From: Thermoanaerobaculia bacterium
Lineage (GTDB): Bacteria; Acidobacteriota; Thermoanaerobaculia; Thermoanaerobaculales; Sulfomarinibacteraceae
Direction: 5' to 3'
Assembly (NCBI GenBank): GCA_027061805.1
Contig: JAMOWA010000051.1
Location: 49,718 to 113,717, forward strand
DNA: 64,000 nucleotides
In this document: in pieces, positions 1 to 8,034 of the stretch
How the letters are laid out: each line of letters begins with the position of its first letter
Position numbering within the stretch: the first letter of the stretch is position 1
Program-made: the position numbers and the translations under genes
Notes under the pieces: model-generated
Seen by the model: the letters and a program-made list of their open reading frames with translations, nothing else
Told to the model about the DNA's origin: nothing
Database searches by the model: none

Positions 1-363
1 CGCGAGAACGGCAGGAACCACAACGTTCCACCGGATGGTCCGGGGAGCCACCGTCTCCGCGACCCGGAGCGCCGGATGGGAGCCGGACCTGAGCTCGAAC
101 CGGGCCCAGGCCTCATCGAACCAGTGGCCGAGCCGCTGCTCGTCGAACCCGATGGTCCGTGCATACTGGAGCACGAAATTCCGCGAGAAGATCCTTTCCG
201 GAAGGTACTGGAACTTCCCGTCCTCCATGGCATGGAGGATCCTCTTCGAGATCTTGGTCTCGGCCGCAATGTCGTCCAGCGACAGCCCGGCGCTCTCGCG
301 GAGTCTGCGGAGCTCCTCGCCGAAGGTCTCGGGATGATTGGGGGAGCCTGAAGATGCAGCCAT
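1..363 (-). CDS. RodZ-like helix-turn-helix protein, N-terminal part (cut by window edge)
   Basis: The 121 codons present are not in the ORF track because no stop lies inside the window. Residues about 12-85 form a HTH_25-type helix-turn-helix (motifs GEELRRLRESAGLSL and AAETKISKRILHAMEDG) like the cytoplasmic domain of RodZ, the MreB-binding shape protein. The last residues seen (TIRWNVVVPAVLA) look like the start of a membrane helix, again as in RodZ. The ATG overlaps the upstream TGA by one base (TGATG), so translation is probably coupled to the helical-repeat gene. It could be another membrane-anchored HTH protein; the periplasmic part that would decide this lies outside the window. Confidence 0.7.
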   Translation of the reverse strand, partial: MAASSGSPNHPETFGEELRRLRESAGLSLDDIAAETKISKRILHAMEDGKFQYLPERIFSRNFVLQYARTIGFDEQRLGHWFDEAWARFELRSGSHPALRVAETVAPRTIRWNVVVPAVLA

Positions 364-1106
364 CAACGCAGCATTGTACCATCATCTTCTTCTTGTGGCA
401 CCGACCTTTTCCGCCCGGCCAGCTCCCGCGCGGCCGTCCGCACTCCCTCGGGCACGTCCGGCCGTGCGGCGAGGCCCTGGAGCTCGGCGAGGCCGAGCTC
501 CACCAGGAGGCTCAGCGCCAGTGGCAGGGGCAGTGCGGGGTGGGCGGCCATCCTCAGGCGGACCGTCCGGACCCTCCCCCACCGCCGGTGCCGCGTGACG
601 GCCACCAGAACCTCCGTGGCGGTCCGGTCCCTGTTCAGGAGCAGCAGGACGTCGTTCTCCACGAGCCTGGGGTTGTCCAGCAGGGCCAGCTGCACCCTGG
701 GCTGGTCGGTGGCGATGAGGGTCTGGAGCAGGGGACGGTGGGCGAGGCGGGCCAGGGCGACCACCTCGCCCAGCGCCATCTGCGGCAGCCGGTTGAGGAG
801 GCGGCGTTCCGCCTGGCGGCGCACCATGGGCGGCGTCCTGGGGTTCTGTGCCAGGTGCAGCAGGGAGAGCCACGGAAGGTTGGCCAGGAGGTTGAGGGCC
901 CTCGAGAACCCCATGCCCTGGAAGCCCGCGAGGCGCTCACGGACCACGTGGGAGGAGAGCCAGCGCCGGTTCTCCAGGATGCGCTCGGCGATCTCGGCCG
1001 TGCAGTAGGGGTTTCGCAACACCTCCAGCACGGCCCCCTCGTCGAGCTCCCCGGACCGGACCAGGTCGAGCAGCTCGGGGGTCGCCATGTCCGCGATCCG
1101 TGTCAT
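363..1106 (-). CDS. Leucine-rich helical-repeat protein of unknown function
   Basis: This 247-residue soluble protein is built of short helical units rich in Leu, Ala and Arg (for example LLANLPWLSLLHLAQNPRTPP and VQLALLDNPRLVENDVL). The pattern resembles the HEAT/LRV-like proteins seen next to rodZ-type genes. There is no signal peptide and no catalytic motif. A TAGGAT box ends six bases before the ATG with no Shine-Dalgarno, so this gene may begin a leaderless transcript that also covers the HTH gene. A second ATG lies six codons downstream. The function is unknown; a scaffold role is only a guess. Confidence 0.65.
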   Translation of the reverse strand: MTRIADMATPELLDLVRSGELDEGAVLEVLRNPYCTAEIAERILENRRWLSSHVVRERLAGFQGMGFSRALNLLANLPWLSLLHLAQNPRTPPMVRRQAERRLLNRLPQMALGEVVALARLAHRPLLQTLIATDQPRVQLALLDNPRLVENDVLLLLNRDRTATEVLVAVTRHRRWGRVRTVRLRMAAHPALPLPLALSLLVELGLAELQGLAARPDVPEGVRTAARELAGRKRSVPQEEDDGTMLR

Positions 1107-1112
1107 GGACCC

Positions 1113-1118
1113 ATCCTA
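1113..1118 (-). promoter_or_regulatory. -10 box (TAGGAT) for the helical-repeat gene
   Basis: TAGGAT on the minus strand is followed by GGGTCC and then the ATG at 1106. Six bases from the hexamer to the start codon would place +1 at or next to the ATG. No clear -35 is visible. The same TAGGAT-N6-start arrangement occurs at 36569 and 62071. Confidence 0.4.
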
Positions 1119-1152
1119 ACGGCAACCGGCAACCCGGCGCCCCCGGCCTCCC

Positions 1153-2172
1153 CTACTCCGCCTCTCCGCCCTCCGGGGGGCCGAGGATGGACCGCAGGCG
1201 GTGGCGGAGGTGGACGACCTCGAGCCCCGCCACACCGGCCTCGTCACCGGGCACCCTCCTGAGGGCGTGCTTGGTGAAGGCCAGGCGCGTCAGCAGCCGG
1301 GTGAGCACGGCCCGTTCCTCCCTGGAGGGCCACCAGCCCGTCCGGATCCGACGCCGGTAGTGGGGCACGATCTCCGCGACCCACTCCGGCAGGACACCCA
1401 GCTCGACCTCCTCTCGGAGCTCCCGGAGGAGGATGCGGTGCTCCGCCAGCAGCGCAACGGCGAACGCGACCACCAGGCAGCCCTCCAGGACGATCACCGC
1501 GATCACCACCACGCCCAGGGAGGCCGGCTCGGGGCCGAGCACGGAGAACGAGGTCAGCGCGAGGTTCCATGCACCGTGGAGGACGCCGGCCAGGGCCAGG
1601 CCCGAGACGATCCACAGGAAGCGACGTCCCCATCCCCGGCTGACCTGCGCCGCGCCGAGGAACCCGCCGAAGGTGCAGGTGGCCAGGGCGTGGACCCCGG
1701 CGCTCAGCACCGTCCGGATCAGCATCATCGCCGCCACGTCACCCGGAGCCGCCCCCCGGCCGGTGGCCACGACGCCGTAGAGCAGGTTCTCGGTGGCCGC
1801 GAACCCCAGCCCCACCGCGGCGCCGTACACCATCCCGTCCGTGGGCCCGTCCATCTGGCGGGTCAGGGCCACGAGCACGAGCAGTCCCAGCGCCTTGGCA
1901 CCCTCCTCCACGAACGGTCCGGTCCAGACCGCCCCGGCCACGCCCGTGAGGAAGGGCCCGAGGTTCCCGGAGTGCAGGCCGGCGATGGCGGTCTCCAACC
2001 CGACGGCGAGCATCGGTGCCGCCAGGGCCCCCCAGAGCCACATGGCACCCACGAGCCTGATGGGCTCCCGCTCGTAGCGGTCCATCCACCAGGCCAGGAG
2101 GACCACCAGGGCCAGGACCGACACGCTGACGAGCATGGGGAGGAGTGCGGCGACCGCGAGGGAGGCGTTCAC
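1153..2172 (-). CDS. PrsW-family intramembrane metalloprotease
   Basis: This polytopic membrane protein of 339 residues has the PrsW/CPBP-like signature: an EE pair in FVEEGAKALGLL, E in FAATENLLYG, and histidines in AGVHALATC and VLHGAWN. Family members cut membrane-bound anti-sigma factors or process membrane proteins. I chose the GTG at 2172 because it overlaps the ribF stop as GTGA, the coupling arrangement used repeatedly in this cluster; the track's longer start would run 46 bases into ribF. The C-terminal 90 residues are a charged cytoplasmic extension. The substrate is unknown. Confidence 0.82.
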   Translation of the reverse strand: MNASLAVAALLPMLVSVSVLALVVLLAWWMDRYEREPIRLVGAMWLWGALAAPMLAVGLETAIAGLHSGNLGPFLTGVAGAVWTGPFVEEGAKALGLLVLVALTRQMDGPTDGMVYGAAVGLGFAATENLLYGVVATGRGAAPGDVAAMMLIRTVLSAGVHALATCTFGGFLGAAQVSRGWGRRFLWIVSGLALAGVLHGAWNLALTSFSVLGPEPASLGVVVIAVIVLEGCLVVAFAVALLAEHRILLRELREEVELGVLPEWVAEIVPHYRRRIRTGWWPSREERAVLTRLLTRLAFTKHALRRVPGDEAGVAGLEVVHLRHRLRSILGPPEGGEAE

Positions 2173-3134
2173 GGCAGGACCAGGTCCAGGTCGTCCAGCG
2201 GGTGCTGGAGGAACCACAGGCGTGTGGCCTCCACGTCCCGCCGGATCTGAGCCACCAGGGACATGGTGGACGAGAAGACCTTCTCCTCCCGCAACCGCGC
2301 GAAGAAGAAGATCCGCACCTTCTCCCTGTAGACGTCCGCCGTGAAGTCCAGCAGGTGGCTCTCCACCGTGGTGGTGTAGTTCTCGTAGACCGTGGGCCGG
2401 ACGCCGATGTTGGTCACGGCGGGGAAGGTCCGCCCGAAGGAGGGGATGTGCACCGCGGTCACGTACACCCCGTGGGCGGGGTAGAGCTCGTTCTCCAGTG
2501 CGGTGTTGAGGGTCGGGAAGCCCAGACGCCTCCCCAGACGCTCCCCCGTGAACACCTGCCCATCCACGAAGAGCGGGCGGTCCAGGAGGCGCCAGGCGCC
2601 CTCCACCTCGCCATGGGCCACCAGCCGGCGGACCCGGGTCGAGGACACGGGTTCCCCACCCTCCATCACCGCCGGGACCCCGATGGCCTCGAAGCCGTGC
2701 TCCCGGCCCATGGCCGCCAGGAGGTCCACGTTGCCCTCGCGGTCGGCCCCGAACCGGAACCCCGAACCCACGAACAGCTCCCGCACCCGGAACCGTTCCA
2801 CCAGCACCCTCCGGACGAAGGTGTGGGCGGGCATCCTCGCCAGGTGGTGGGTGAACGGCAGCACCAGCGCCGCCGCAGCGCCGTGACGCTCCAGCAGCTG
2901 GAGACGCTGCGGGAGCGTGGTCAGGAGGCGCGGCGCAGCGTCCGGCTTGAGGACCTTGAGGGGGTGGGGATCGAAGGTGACCGCCGCCGGGGTCACGCCC
3001 AGCTCCCCGGCACGCTCCACCACCAGCCGGAGCAGCTCCTGGTGTCCCAGGTGGACACCGTCGAAGTTTCCGATGGTGAGGACCGCCCCGCGGGGGGGCT
3101 CGTCGTTCACGAGGGGATCGAGCAGGACCTCCAT
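2169..3134 (-). CDS. ribF: Bifunctional riboflavin kinase / FAD synthetase
   Basis: RibF converts riboflavin to FMN and then to FAD. The N-terminal nucleotidyltransferase domain (residues about 15-185) carries the GNFDGVHLGHQ motif and the VSSTRVRRLVAHGEV segment. The C-terminal flavokinase domain (about 190-310) has GRRLGFPTLNT. At 321 residues it is the normal bacterial length. It lies 7 bases downstream of rimO and shares a GTGA overlap with the PrsW gene, so it sits inside the minus-strand cluster. Confidence 0.95.
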   Translation of the reverse strand: MEVLLDPLVNDEPPRGAVLTIGNFDGVHLGHQELLRLVVERAGELGVTPAAVTFDPHPLKVLKPDAAPRLLTTLPQRLQLLERHGAAAALVLPFTHHLARMPAHTFVRRVLVERFRVRELFVGSGFRFGADREGNVDLLAAMGREHGFEAIGVPAVMEGGEPVSSTRVRRLVAHGEVEGAWRLLDRPLFVDGQVFTGERLGRRLGFPTLNTALENELYPAHGVYVTAVHIPSFGRTFPAVTNIGVRPTVYENYTTTVESHLLDFTADVYREKVRIFFFARLREEKVFSSTMSLVAQIRRDVEATRLWFLQHPLDDLDLVLP

Positions 3135-3141
3135 GCCCGCC

Positions 3142-4554
3142 CTACCCCAGCACCGGCAGCACGGGCAGGCCCTGTCCGGAGGGCGGGGCCTCCACCAGGA
3201 CGCCGGTGATCCTGCCCACCACGTCGTAGGGGTGGGCCTCGGTGATCTCCACCTCCACGAGGGTTCCGGGCGCGGCCGTGCCGTCGTTGATGAGCAGGCG
3301 GCCGTCCATCTCCGGTGCCTGCCGGGCCAGGCGGCCCGCGGTCAGGAGCTCCATCTCCGCGAGCGGCCCCTCCACCAGGGCCGGGAAGCGCCCGCCGACC
3401 AGCCCGCGGTTGATGGAGGCCGAGATCTCCTGCTGGATCTCCATCAGGGTGTCCCGGCGCCGGGCCTTCTCCGCCTCCGGTACCGGGTCGCCCAGGTCCG
3501 CCCCGGGGTTCTCCTCCTGCCACGAGTAGGTGAACACCCCCACGTGGTCGAAGCGCAGGGCCTTCACGAACTCCACGAGCTCCCCGAACTCCGCCTCGTC
3601 CTCGCCGGGGAAGCCCACGATGAAGGTGGTCCTGACGGCGAGGCCGGGCACGCGCGCCCTGGCGTCCTCCACCAGCTCCCTGTACACCGCGGCGTCACCT
3701 CCCCGCTTCATGGCCTTGAGGACCCTCCGGCTCGCGTGCTGGAGCGGGATGTCCAGGTAGGGCAGGAAGCGTGGCTCCGTGGCCATGAGGTCCAGCAGTC
3801 CGGGGTCCAGCGTGGAGGGGTAGGCGTAGAGGAAACGCACCCACGGGGCCTCCGTGGCCTCGAGGATCGCCTCCACCAGGCTTCGCAGGCCGCCGCGCCC
3901 CATGCCCAGGTCCTCGCCGTACCGCGTGGTGTCCTGGGCGATGAGCACCAGCTCGCGGACCCCTCCGGCCTCCAGCCGCCTGGCCTCGCGGACCAGGTCC
4001 TCCGGCGGCCGGGAGCGGTAGGACCCCCGCATGGCCGGGATGTGGCAGAAGGCGCAGGGGTTGTCGCATCCCTCGGCCACCTTGAGGTAGGCGTAGCCGG
4101 GGGTGGACAGGATGCGGGGGTTGGCGGCGTCGTACAGGCGCATGGCGCCCCGCTGGTCGGGGATGTGGCTCGGGAGGTCGCCGCGGACCGCCTCCACCAC
4201 CCGCTCCAGCTCGTCCAGCCCGACGAAGGTGTCGATCTCGGGGATCTCCCGGGCCAGCTCGTTGGCGTAGGCCTGGCTCATGCAGCCGGCCACCACCAGG
4301 CGCCGCAGCCTGCCCTCACGGCGGGCCTCGGCGGCCTCCAGGATGGCCCCGATGGACTCCTCCTTGGCCTCGGTGATGAAGCCGCAGGTGTTCACGATGA
4401 CCACGTCGGCCGCCCCGGGATCCGGCGTCACCTCCAGGCCGGCGCTGGCCAGGTGGCCGAGCATCACCTCGCCGTCCACCAGGTTCTTGGCACACCCCAG
4501 CCCGATCATGCCCACGCGGAGCCGCCCTGCACCGGACTGTGGAGCCTTCCCCAT
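3142..4554 (-). CDS. rimO: Ribosomal protein S12 methylthiotransferase RimO
   Basis: RimO is a radical SAM enzyme that adds a methylthio group to an aspartate of ribosomal protein S12. The N-terminal MTTase domain has its three cluster cysteines in GLGCAKN, NTCGF and VAGCM. The radical SAM CxxxCxxC is in EGCDNPCAFCHIP, and a TRAM-like domain occupies the last 70 residues. The 470-residue length is normal. LGCAKNLVDGE favours RimO over MiaB. The start has a strong GGAGGGGG site, and a TAGAAT box about 20 bases upstream suggests an internal promoter. Confidence 0.93.
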   Translation of the reverse strand: MGKAPQSGAGRLRVGMIGLGCAKNLVDGEVMLGHLASAGLEVTPDPGAADVVIVNTCGFITEAKEESIGAILEAAEARREGRLRRLVVAGCMSQAYANELAREIPEIDTFVGLDELERVVEAVRGDLPSHIPDQRGAMRLYDAANPRILSTPGYAYLKVAEGCDNPCAFCHIPAMRGSYRSRPPEDLVREARRLEAGGVRELVLIAQDTTRYGEDLGMGRGGLRSLVEAILEATEAPWVRFLYAYPSTLDPGLLDLMATEPRFLPYLDIPLQHASRRVLKAMKRGGDAAVYRELVEDARARVPGLAVRTTFIVGFPGEDEAEFGELVEFVKALRFDHVGVFTYSWQEENPGADLGDPVPEAEKARRRDTLMEIQQEISASINRGLVGGRFPALVEGPLAEMELLTAGRLARQAPEMDGRLLINDGTAAPGTLVEVEITEAHPYDVVGRITGVLVEAPPSGQGLPVLPVLG

Positions 4555-4572
4555 TCCCCCTCCAGAGCGCGG

Positions 4573-4578
4573 ATTCTA
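4573..4578 (-). promoter_or_regulatory. Possible internal -10 box before rimO
   Basis: TAGAAT lies in the 38-base gap between the thioesterase stop and rimO, followed by a GGAGG ribosome site. No good -35 is visible at 16-18 bases, so this is a weak internal promoter at best. Confidence 0.3.
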
Positions 4579-4592
4579 ACACTTCGTGGCGG

Positions 4593-5069
4593 TCACACGT
4601 CCCCGGGACCGGCGGGGCGCCCGGGCATCCTGAGCTGGGCCAGGACCTCCGCGCTCCGCTCCTCGGGCAGCGGGGCGTAGACCCCGCGGCCGGTGGCGAG
4701 GACGCGGTCCTCGCCGTCGACGACCTCCCCCTCCCCCACCAGGAGGTTGCGGCGTATCTCCACGAGGCGGCCCCGCACCACGAGGGGCCTGCCGGACGGC
4801 ACCGGTCTCCGGAACCGCACCGTGAGCTCCACAGTGACCGCGAGCCGGTGGGCGGCCACGGTGCATGCCCACCCGATGGTCTCGTCGAGCATGGCGGAGA
4901 CCACCCCGCCGTGGACCACGCCAGGGTACCCGTCGAAGGCTCCGTCCACCGTGACGGCAAGGAGCGCCTCGTCCCCCTCCATCTCGAACCGGACCCGGAG
5001 CCCCGAGGGGTTGGATTCCCCACAGACGAAGCAGGTGTCCGACCACGGCAATGGGCGCCGGTCTGTCAC
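4593..5069 (-). CDS. PaaI/YbgC-like hotdog thioesterase
   Basis: This 158-residue protein has a single hotdog fold of the PaaI type. The helix region reads GYPGVVHGGVVSAMLDETIGWA, where HGG and the acidic residue are the usual catalytic surroundings for acyl-CoA hydrolysis. An N-terminal CFVCGESNPSG segment with two cysteines occurs in a subgroup of these proteins. The GTG at 5069 overlaps the lpxB stop as GTGA, so I prefer it to the longer start in the track. Its position after lpxB suggests a link to acyl or lipid metabolism, but the substrate cannot be read from the sequence. Confidence 0.8.
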   Translation of the reverse strand: MTDRRPLPWSDTCFVCGESNPSGLRVRFEMEGDEALLAVTVDGAFDGYPGVVHGGVVSAMLDETIGWACTVAAHRLAVTVELTVRFRRPVPSGRPLVVRGRLVEIRRNLLVGEGEVVDGEDRVLATGRGVYAPLPEERSAEVLAQLRMPGRPAGPGDV

Positions 5070-6217
5070 GGGCCCTCCCCCGGGGGTGTGGCCACGCCCA
5101 GGTACCCCGCCACTGCCTCCGCGGCCCTCCGGGAGGCCCCTGGCGCCCCCAGCCGGTCCCTGACCACCGCAAGCCGTTCCCGCTGGACCGCGTCCCCACC
5201 GTCGAGGATGGCCATGGCCTCCTCCGCGATCCTCTCCGGCGACCACGCGTCCTGCACCAGCTCGGGGGCCGCGCGCTCACGTGCGATCAGGTTCACCAGG
5301 CCGATGTGGGGGACACGCACGAGCATCCGTGCCAGCAGGTAGGACAGTCCACGGAGCCGGTAGCCCACGATCATGGGAACGTCCAGCAGGGCGCACTCCA
5401 GCGTCGCGGTACCCGAGGCGGTCAGCGCCAGCCTGGCCGCCGCCAGCTCCTCGCGCCGGCCCTCGCCGGTGACCGTCCTCAGCCGGGTATCCGCCGGAAG
5501 CCCCGCCAGCACCGAGGAGATCGTGCCCTCCATTCCCGGGGCCGCCACCAGCACCGCCTCGCCGATCCGGCTCTCCGGGAGGCGGGACAGGGCCCCCATC
5601 ATGGCCGGGAGCAGCTGGCGGACCTCCATCTCCCGTGAACCCGGCAGCAGCGCCAGCCGGTCCGGCCGCCGATCGACGGCCGGGGGGACGAGGCCCTCGC
5701 GGGCCAGGTCGTCCACGAGCGGATGCCCCACGTGGCGGGCCGGCACCCCGGAGCGCTCGTAGAACGCCACCTCGAACGGCAGGATGCAGAGCACCTCCCG
5801 GGCCACCCGCCGCACCACGCGGATCCGCCCCCTGCGCCAGGCCCAGAGCTGGGGGGACACGTACAGCACCACGGGGATTCCGAGGCGCCCGAGGTGCCGG
5901 GCGAGCCGGAGGTTGAAGTCGGGCGAGTCCACGAGGACCGCCACCCCGGGCCTGCGCTCCCGCGCCACGTCCACCACACGGTGCATCACCCGCCGGATGC
6001 GCGGGAGCTCCCGCACCACCTCCACCAGCCCCATGTGGGCCAGCTCGCTGGCGTGGGCCACGAGCTCGAGGCCCGCCGCCTCCAGCCGGTCTCCCCCGAT
6101 CCCGAAGGCCTCGAGGCCGGGAACGCAGGCGGTGAGCTCCCGGAGGAGGTTTCCCGCGTGCATGTCCCCGGAGACCTCCCCGGCCACCAGCAGGATCCCC
6201 GGAGCACCGGCGGTCAT
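5066..6217 (-). CDS. lpxB: Lipid-A-disaccharide synthase
   Basis: LpxB is the GT19 glycosyltransferase that joins lipid X to UDP-diacylglucosamine to make the lipid A disaccharide at the inner membrane. Diagnostic stretches are AGEVSGDMHAG at the N-terminus, VDSPDFNLRLA, YVSPQLWAWR, HVGHPLVDD and LLPGSR. The 383-residue length matches the family. The ATG at 6217 has a CAGGAGG site and an ATGA overlap with the VanZ-like gene; the 526-residue start in the track reads through that gene. Together with the lpxH-like gene at 36 kb it shows an outer membrane with lipid A. Confidence 0.95.
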   Translation of the reverse strand: MTAGAPGILLVAGEVSGDMHAGNLLRELTACVPGLEAFGIGGDRLEAAGLELVAHASELAHMGLVEVVRELPRIRRVMHRVVDVARERRPGVAVLVDSPDFNLRLARHLGRLGIPVVLYVSPQLWAWRRGRIRVVRRVAREVLCILPFEVAFYERSGVPARHVGHPLVDDLAREGLVPPAVDRRPDRLALLPGSREMEVRQLLPAMMGALSRLPESRIGEAVLVAAPGMEGTISSVLAGLPADTRLRTVTGEGRREELAAARLALTASGTATLECALLDVPMIVGYRLRGLSYLLARMLVRVPHIGLVNLIARERAAPELVQDAWSPERIAEEAMAILDGGDAVQRERLAVVRDRLGAPGASRRAAEAVAGYLGVATPPGEGP

Positions 6218-6603
6218 CGGGCCTCCTGTCTCCGGAACCGGACCGCCAGGAGCACGAGTGCCACGGCAACCCCGGCACCCACGGAATCGGCCACCAGGTC
6301 CCTGGCCTCGGCGGAACGCCAGGGTACGAGCGACTGGAGCGCCTCGGTGAACCCACCGAACGTCACCGTGCCCAGGAACCCGGCCAGGCCCGCACCGCAG
6401 GGGCCCCACGCGGGGAGGAATGACCAGAACACCAGGAGGGCCATGACACCGTACAGGGTCCCGTGCAGGAAGGTGTCGGAGATCCCCGCCCCGAGGCCTG
6501 CGGACATCGGCACGAGGGATCCCACGACCAGGAGCCCGCCCCATGCAGCGGTCAGCGCCCGCCGTGCTCCCGGGGCCGGACCGGCAGGGAGACCCGCTGG
6601 CAC
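6214..6603 (-). CDS. VanZ-like membrane protein
   Basis: This is a small polytopic protein of about 129 residues with four hydrophobic segments and the VanZ-type pattern (ISDTFLHGTLYGVMALLVFW and GGFTEALQSLVPWRSAEARDLVADSVGAG). VanZ-like proteins are widespread and mostly uncharacterised. I chose the GTG at 6603 because it follows the upstream stop by 8 bases and has TGAGG at good spacing. The ATG of the track lies inside the preceding small gene. It is coupled to lpxB by ATGA. Confidence 0.7.
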   Translation of the reverse strand: MPAGLPAGPAPGARRALTAAWGGLLVVGSLVPMSAGLGAGISDTFLHGTLYGVMALLVFWSFLPAWGPCGAGLAGFLGTVTFGGFTEALQSLVPWRSAEARDLVADSVGAGVAVALVLLAVRFRRQEAR

Positions 6604-6611
6604 CGGAAACC

Positions 6612-6779
6612 TCAGGGAAAGGGGTACATGAGCCACCCGATGGCAAGGGCGGCCCCGACCATGATGAGGAAGGTCCTGAGGAACAGCTTGCGCCGGGCGG
6701 GCCCGTCCGACCTCCACAGGAAGGCGAAGAAGGTCGCCACCAGGAGGGCGTGCCAGACCAGGAGGACGAAGTGGTCCAT
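6612..6779 (-). CDS. Small two-helix membrane protein (55 residues)
   Basis: The reading frame is too short for the track: MDHFVLLVWHALLVATFFAFLW, a basic loop (RSDGPARRKLFLR), then a second helix TFLIMVGAALAIGWLMY and a stop. It sits 5 bases downstream of the next gene and 8 bases before the VanZ-like start, exactly filling the gap in a tightly packed operon. I do not recognise a family. The basic loop between the two helices suggests both ends face the periplasm. Confidence 0.6.
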   Translation of the reverse strand: MDHFVLLVWHALLVATFFAFLWRSDGPARRKLFLRTFLIMVGAALAIGWLMYPFP

Positions 6780-6784
6780 GGCCC

Positions 6785-7189
6785 TCAGCCCTTGAGTCCC
6801 CGGGCGATGTCCGAGACGTCCAGCACGGTGAGAAGGTTCATGAGCCCCGCGGTCACCAGGAAGGTGTTCCCGTACCCGAAACCGGCTGCCATGGGATCAC
6901 CGAGTCCGAGATCCAGGAGCCGGCTCGCGATGTAGGGAACTCCGGTCCCGAGACAGGCGAGGAAGGCCAGGAAGGAGAACGGCTGCCCGCTGCGCGGCAC
7001 GGCGAGCTCACCCTGGAGCAGGAGCCCCGTCACGAAGGACGCAAGGATCACACCGGCGAACACCGCGGCACGCAGCTTCTTCCCCAGGACGAGGTGTCCC
7101 AGCCCGGGGATGAGCCATGCGGCGGCCAGCAGGCCCGGCGGGGCGCTGGCGATCCGCTCCGGCCGCTTCCGGGCCTCAGGCTCCGCCAT
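6785..7189 (-). CDS. Membrane protein of unknown function (DUF6677-like)
   Basis: This 134-residue protein has a short basic cytoplasmic N-terminus and four hydrophobic segments, beginning PPGLLAAAWLIPGLGHLVLGKK. The PGLGHLVLGK pattern resembles small membrane proteins from acidobacteria labelled DUF6677, a family named from memory. The ATG at 7189 has a GAGGAGG site and overlaps the 3' end of the HIT gene by 14 bases. The track's 194-residue start lies deep in the HIT gene and is unlikely. Confidence 0.65.
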   Translation of the reverse strand: MAEPEARKRPERIASAPPGLLAAAWLIPGLGHLVLGKKLRAAVFAGVILASFVTGLLLQGELAVPRSGQPFSFLAFLACLGTGVPYIASRLLDLGLGDPMAAGFGYGNTFLVTAGLMNLLTVLDVSDIARGLKG

Positions 7190-7697
7190 GGTCCACCTCC
7201 TCCCCGACGATCTCCAGAAGGGCTCCCCGGACCTTCCTCCACGTGGTCTCCAGGTCCTCGGGGATGATCCGGACGTCGCCCACCACCGAGATGAAGTTGG
7301 TGTCGGCGCGCCACCGCGGGACCACGTGGAGGTGGAGATGCTCCTCGATGCCGGCCCCGGCAGCCTCACCGAGGTTGAAGCCCACGTTGAACCCGTGGGG
7401 CCCGTAGACCCTCCGGAGCGCCCGGATGAGGTTCCGGCCGGTCAGCATGATCTCCGCGAGCTCCGCCTCTCCCAGGGCATCCAGGTCGGCCACGTGCTCC
7501 CGCGGGGCCACCATGGCGTGGCCCGAGGTGTAGGGGTAGCGGTTGAGGAGCGCGAAGCAGGTCTCGCCCCGCCACAGCGTCAGCGTGGAGGCATCGTCGT
7601 CGCTTGCCAGTGCGCGGCAGAAGATGCACTCACCGTCCACGGTCTTGTCTGCGGACGTCACGTAGGTGAAGCGCCAGGGGGCGAAGAGAGGCTCCAT
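7176..7697 (-). CDS. HIT-family nucleotide hydrolase/phosphorylase
   Basis: This 173-residue histidine-triad protein has its catalytic motif in EEHLHLHVVPRW (HxHxHxx). Its length and the N-terminal CIFC motif (DGECIFCRALA) are like the Ap4A phosphorylase/HIT subgroup that cleaves dinucleoside polyphosphates. The substrate cannot be decided from sequence alone. It is followed 3 bases upstream by the HU-family gene, and its 3' end overlaps the next membrane-protein gene. Confidence 0.88.
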   Translation of the reverse strand: MEPLFAPWRFTYVTSADKTVDGECIFCRALASDDDASTLTLWRGETCFALLNRYPYTSGHAMVAPREHVADLDALGEAELAEIMLTGRNLIRALRRVYGPHGFNVGFNLGEAAGAGIEEHLHLHVVPRWRADTNFISVVGDVRIIPEDLETTWRKVRGALLEIVGEEVDHGGA

Positions 7698-7700
7698 CGG

Positions 7701-7985
7701 CTACTGGCCGAGGAGCGCCTCGCGAAGGTGCTTGCCGGGCTTGAAGTACGGGATGCGCTTGGGCGGAACCTGGACCTTCTCGCCGGTCTTGGGGTTCCTT
7801 CCGATCCTGGCGCCGCGCTGGCGGACCCTGAAGGACCCGAAGCCGCGCAGCTCCACCTTCTCGTCGCGGTGCAGCGCGGCGATGATCCCTTCCAGGACCA
7901 CCTGAACCACCTCCACGGCCTGCTTTCGAGGCAGATTGGCCTCGGACGCCACGTGTTCCACCAGGTCCGCCTTCGTCATCGTCAT
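7701..7985 (-). CDS. HU/IHF-family DNA-binding protein
   Basis: This 94-residue protein matches the HU/IHF fold from end to end, including GFGSFRVRQRGARIGRNPKTGEKV, the DNA-gripping beta arm, and RIPYFKPGKHLRE near the C-terminus. It lies just downstream of rpsA, where ihfB is found in many proteobacteria, so it may be the IhfB-like paralogue. The ATG at 7985 has an AGGAGG site; a second ATG lies two codons later. A second HU-family gene lies at 45375. Confidence 0.92.
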   Translation of the reverse strand: MTMTKADLVEHVASEANLPRKQAVEVVQVVLEGIIAALHRDEKVELRGFGSFRVRQRGARIGRNPKTGEKVQVPPKRIPYFKPGKHLREALLGQ

Positions 7986-8034
7986 GCGAGCCCCTCCTTG
8001 CATCCGATCATCAGAAATCGGGCCGACCGCAGGG

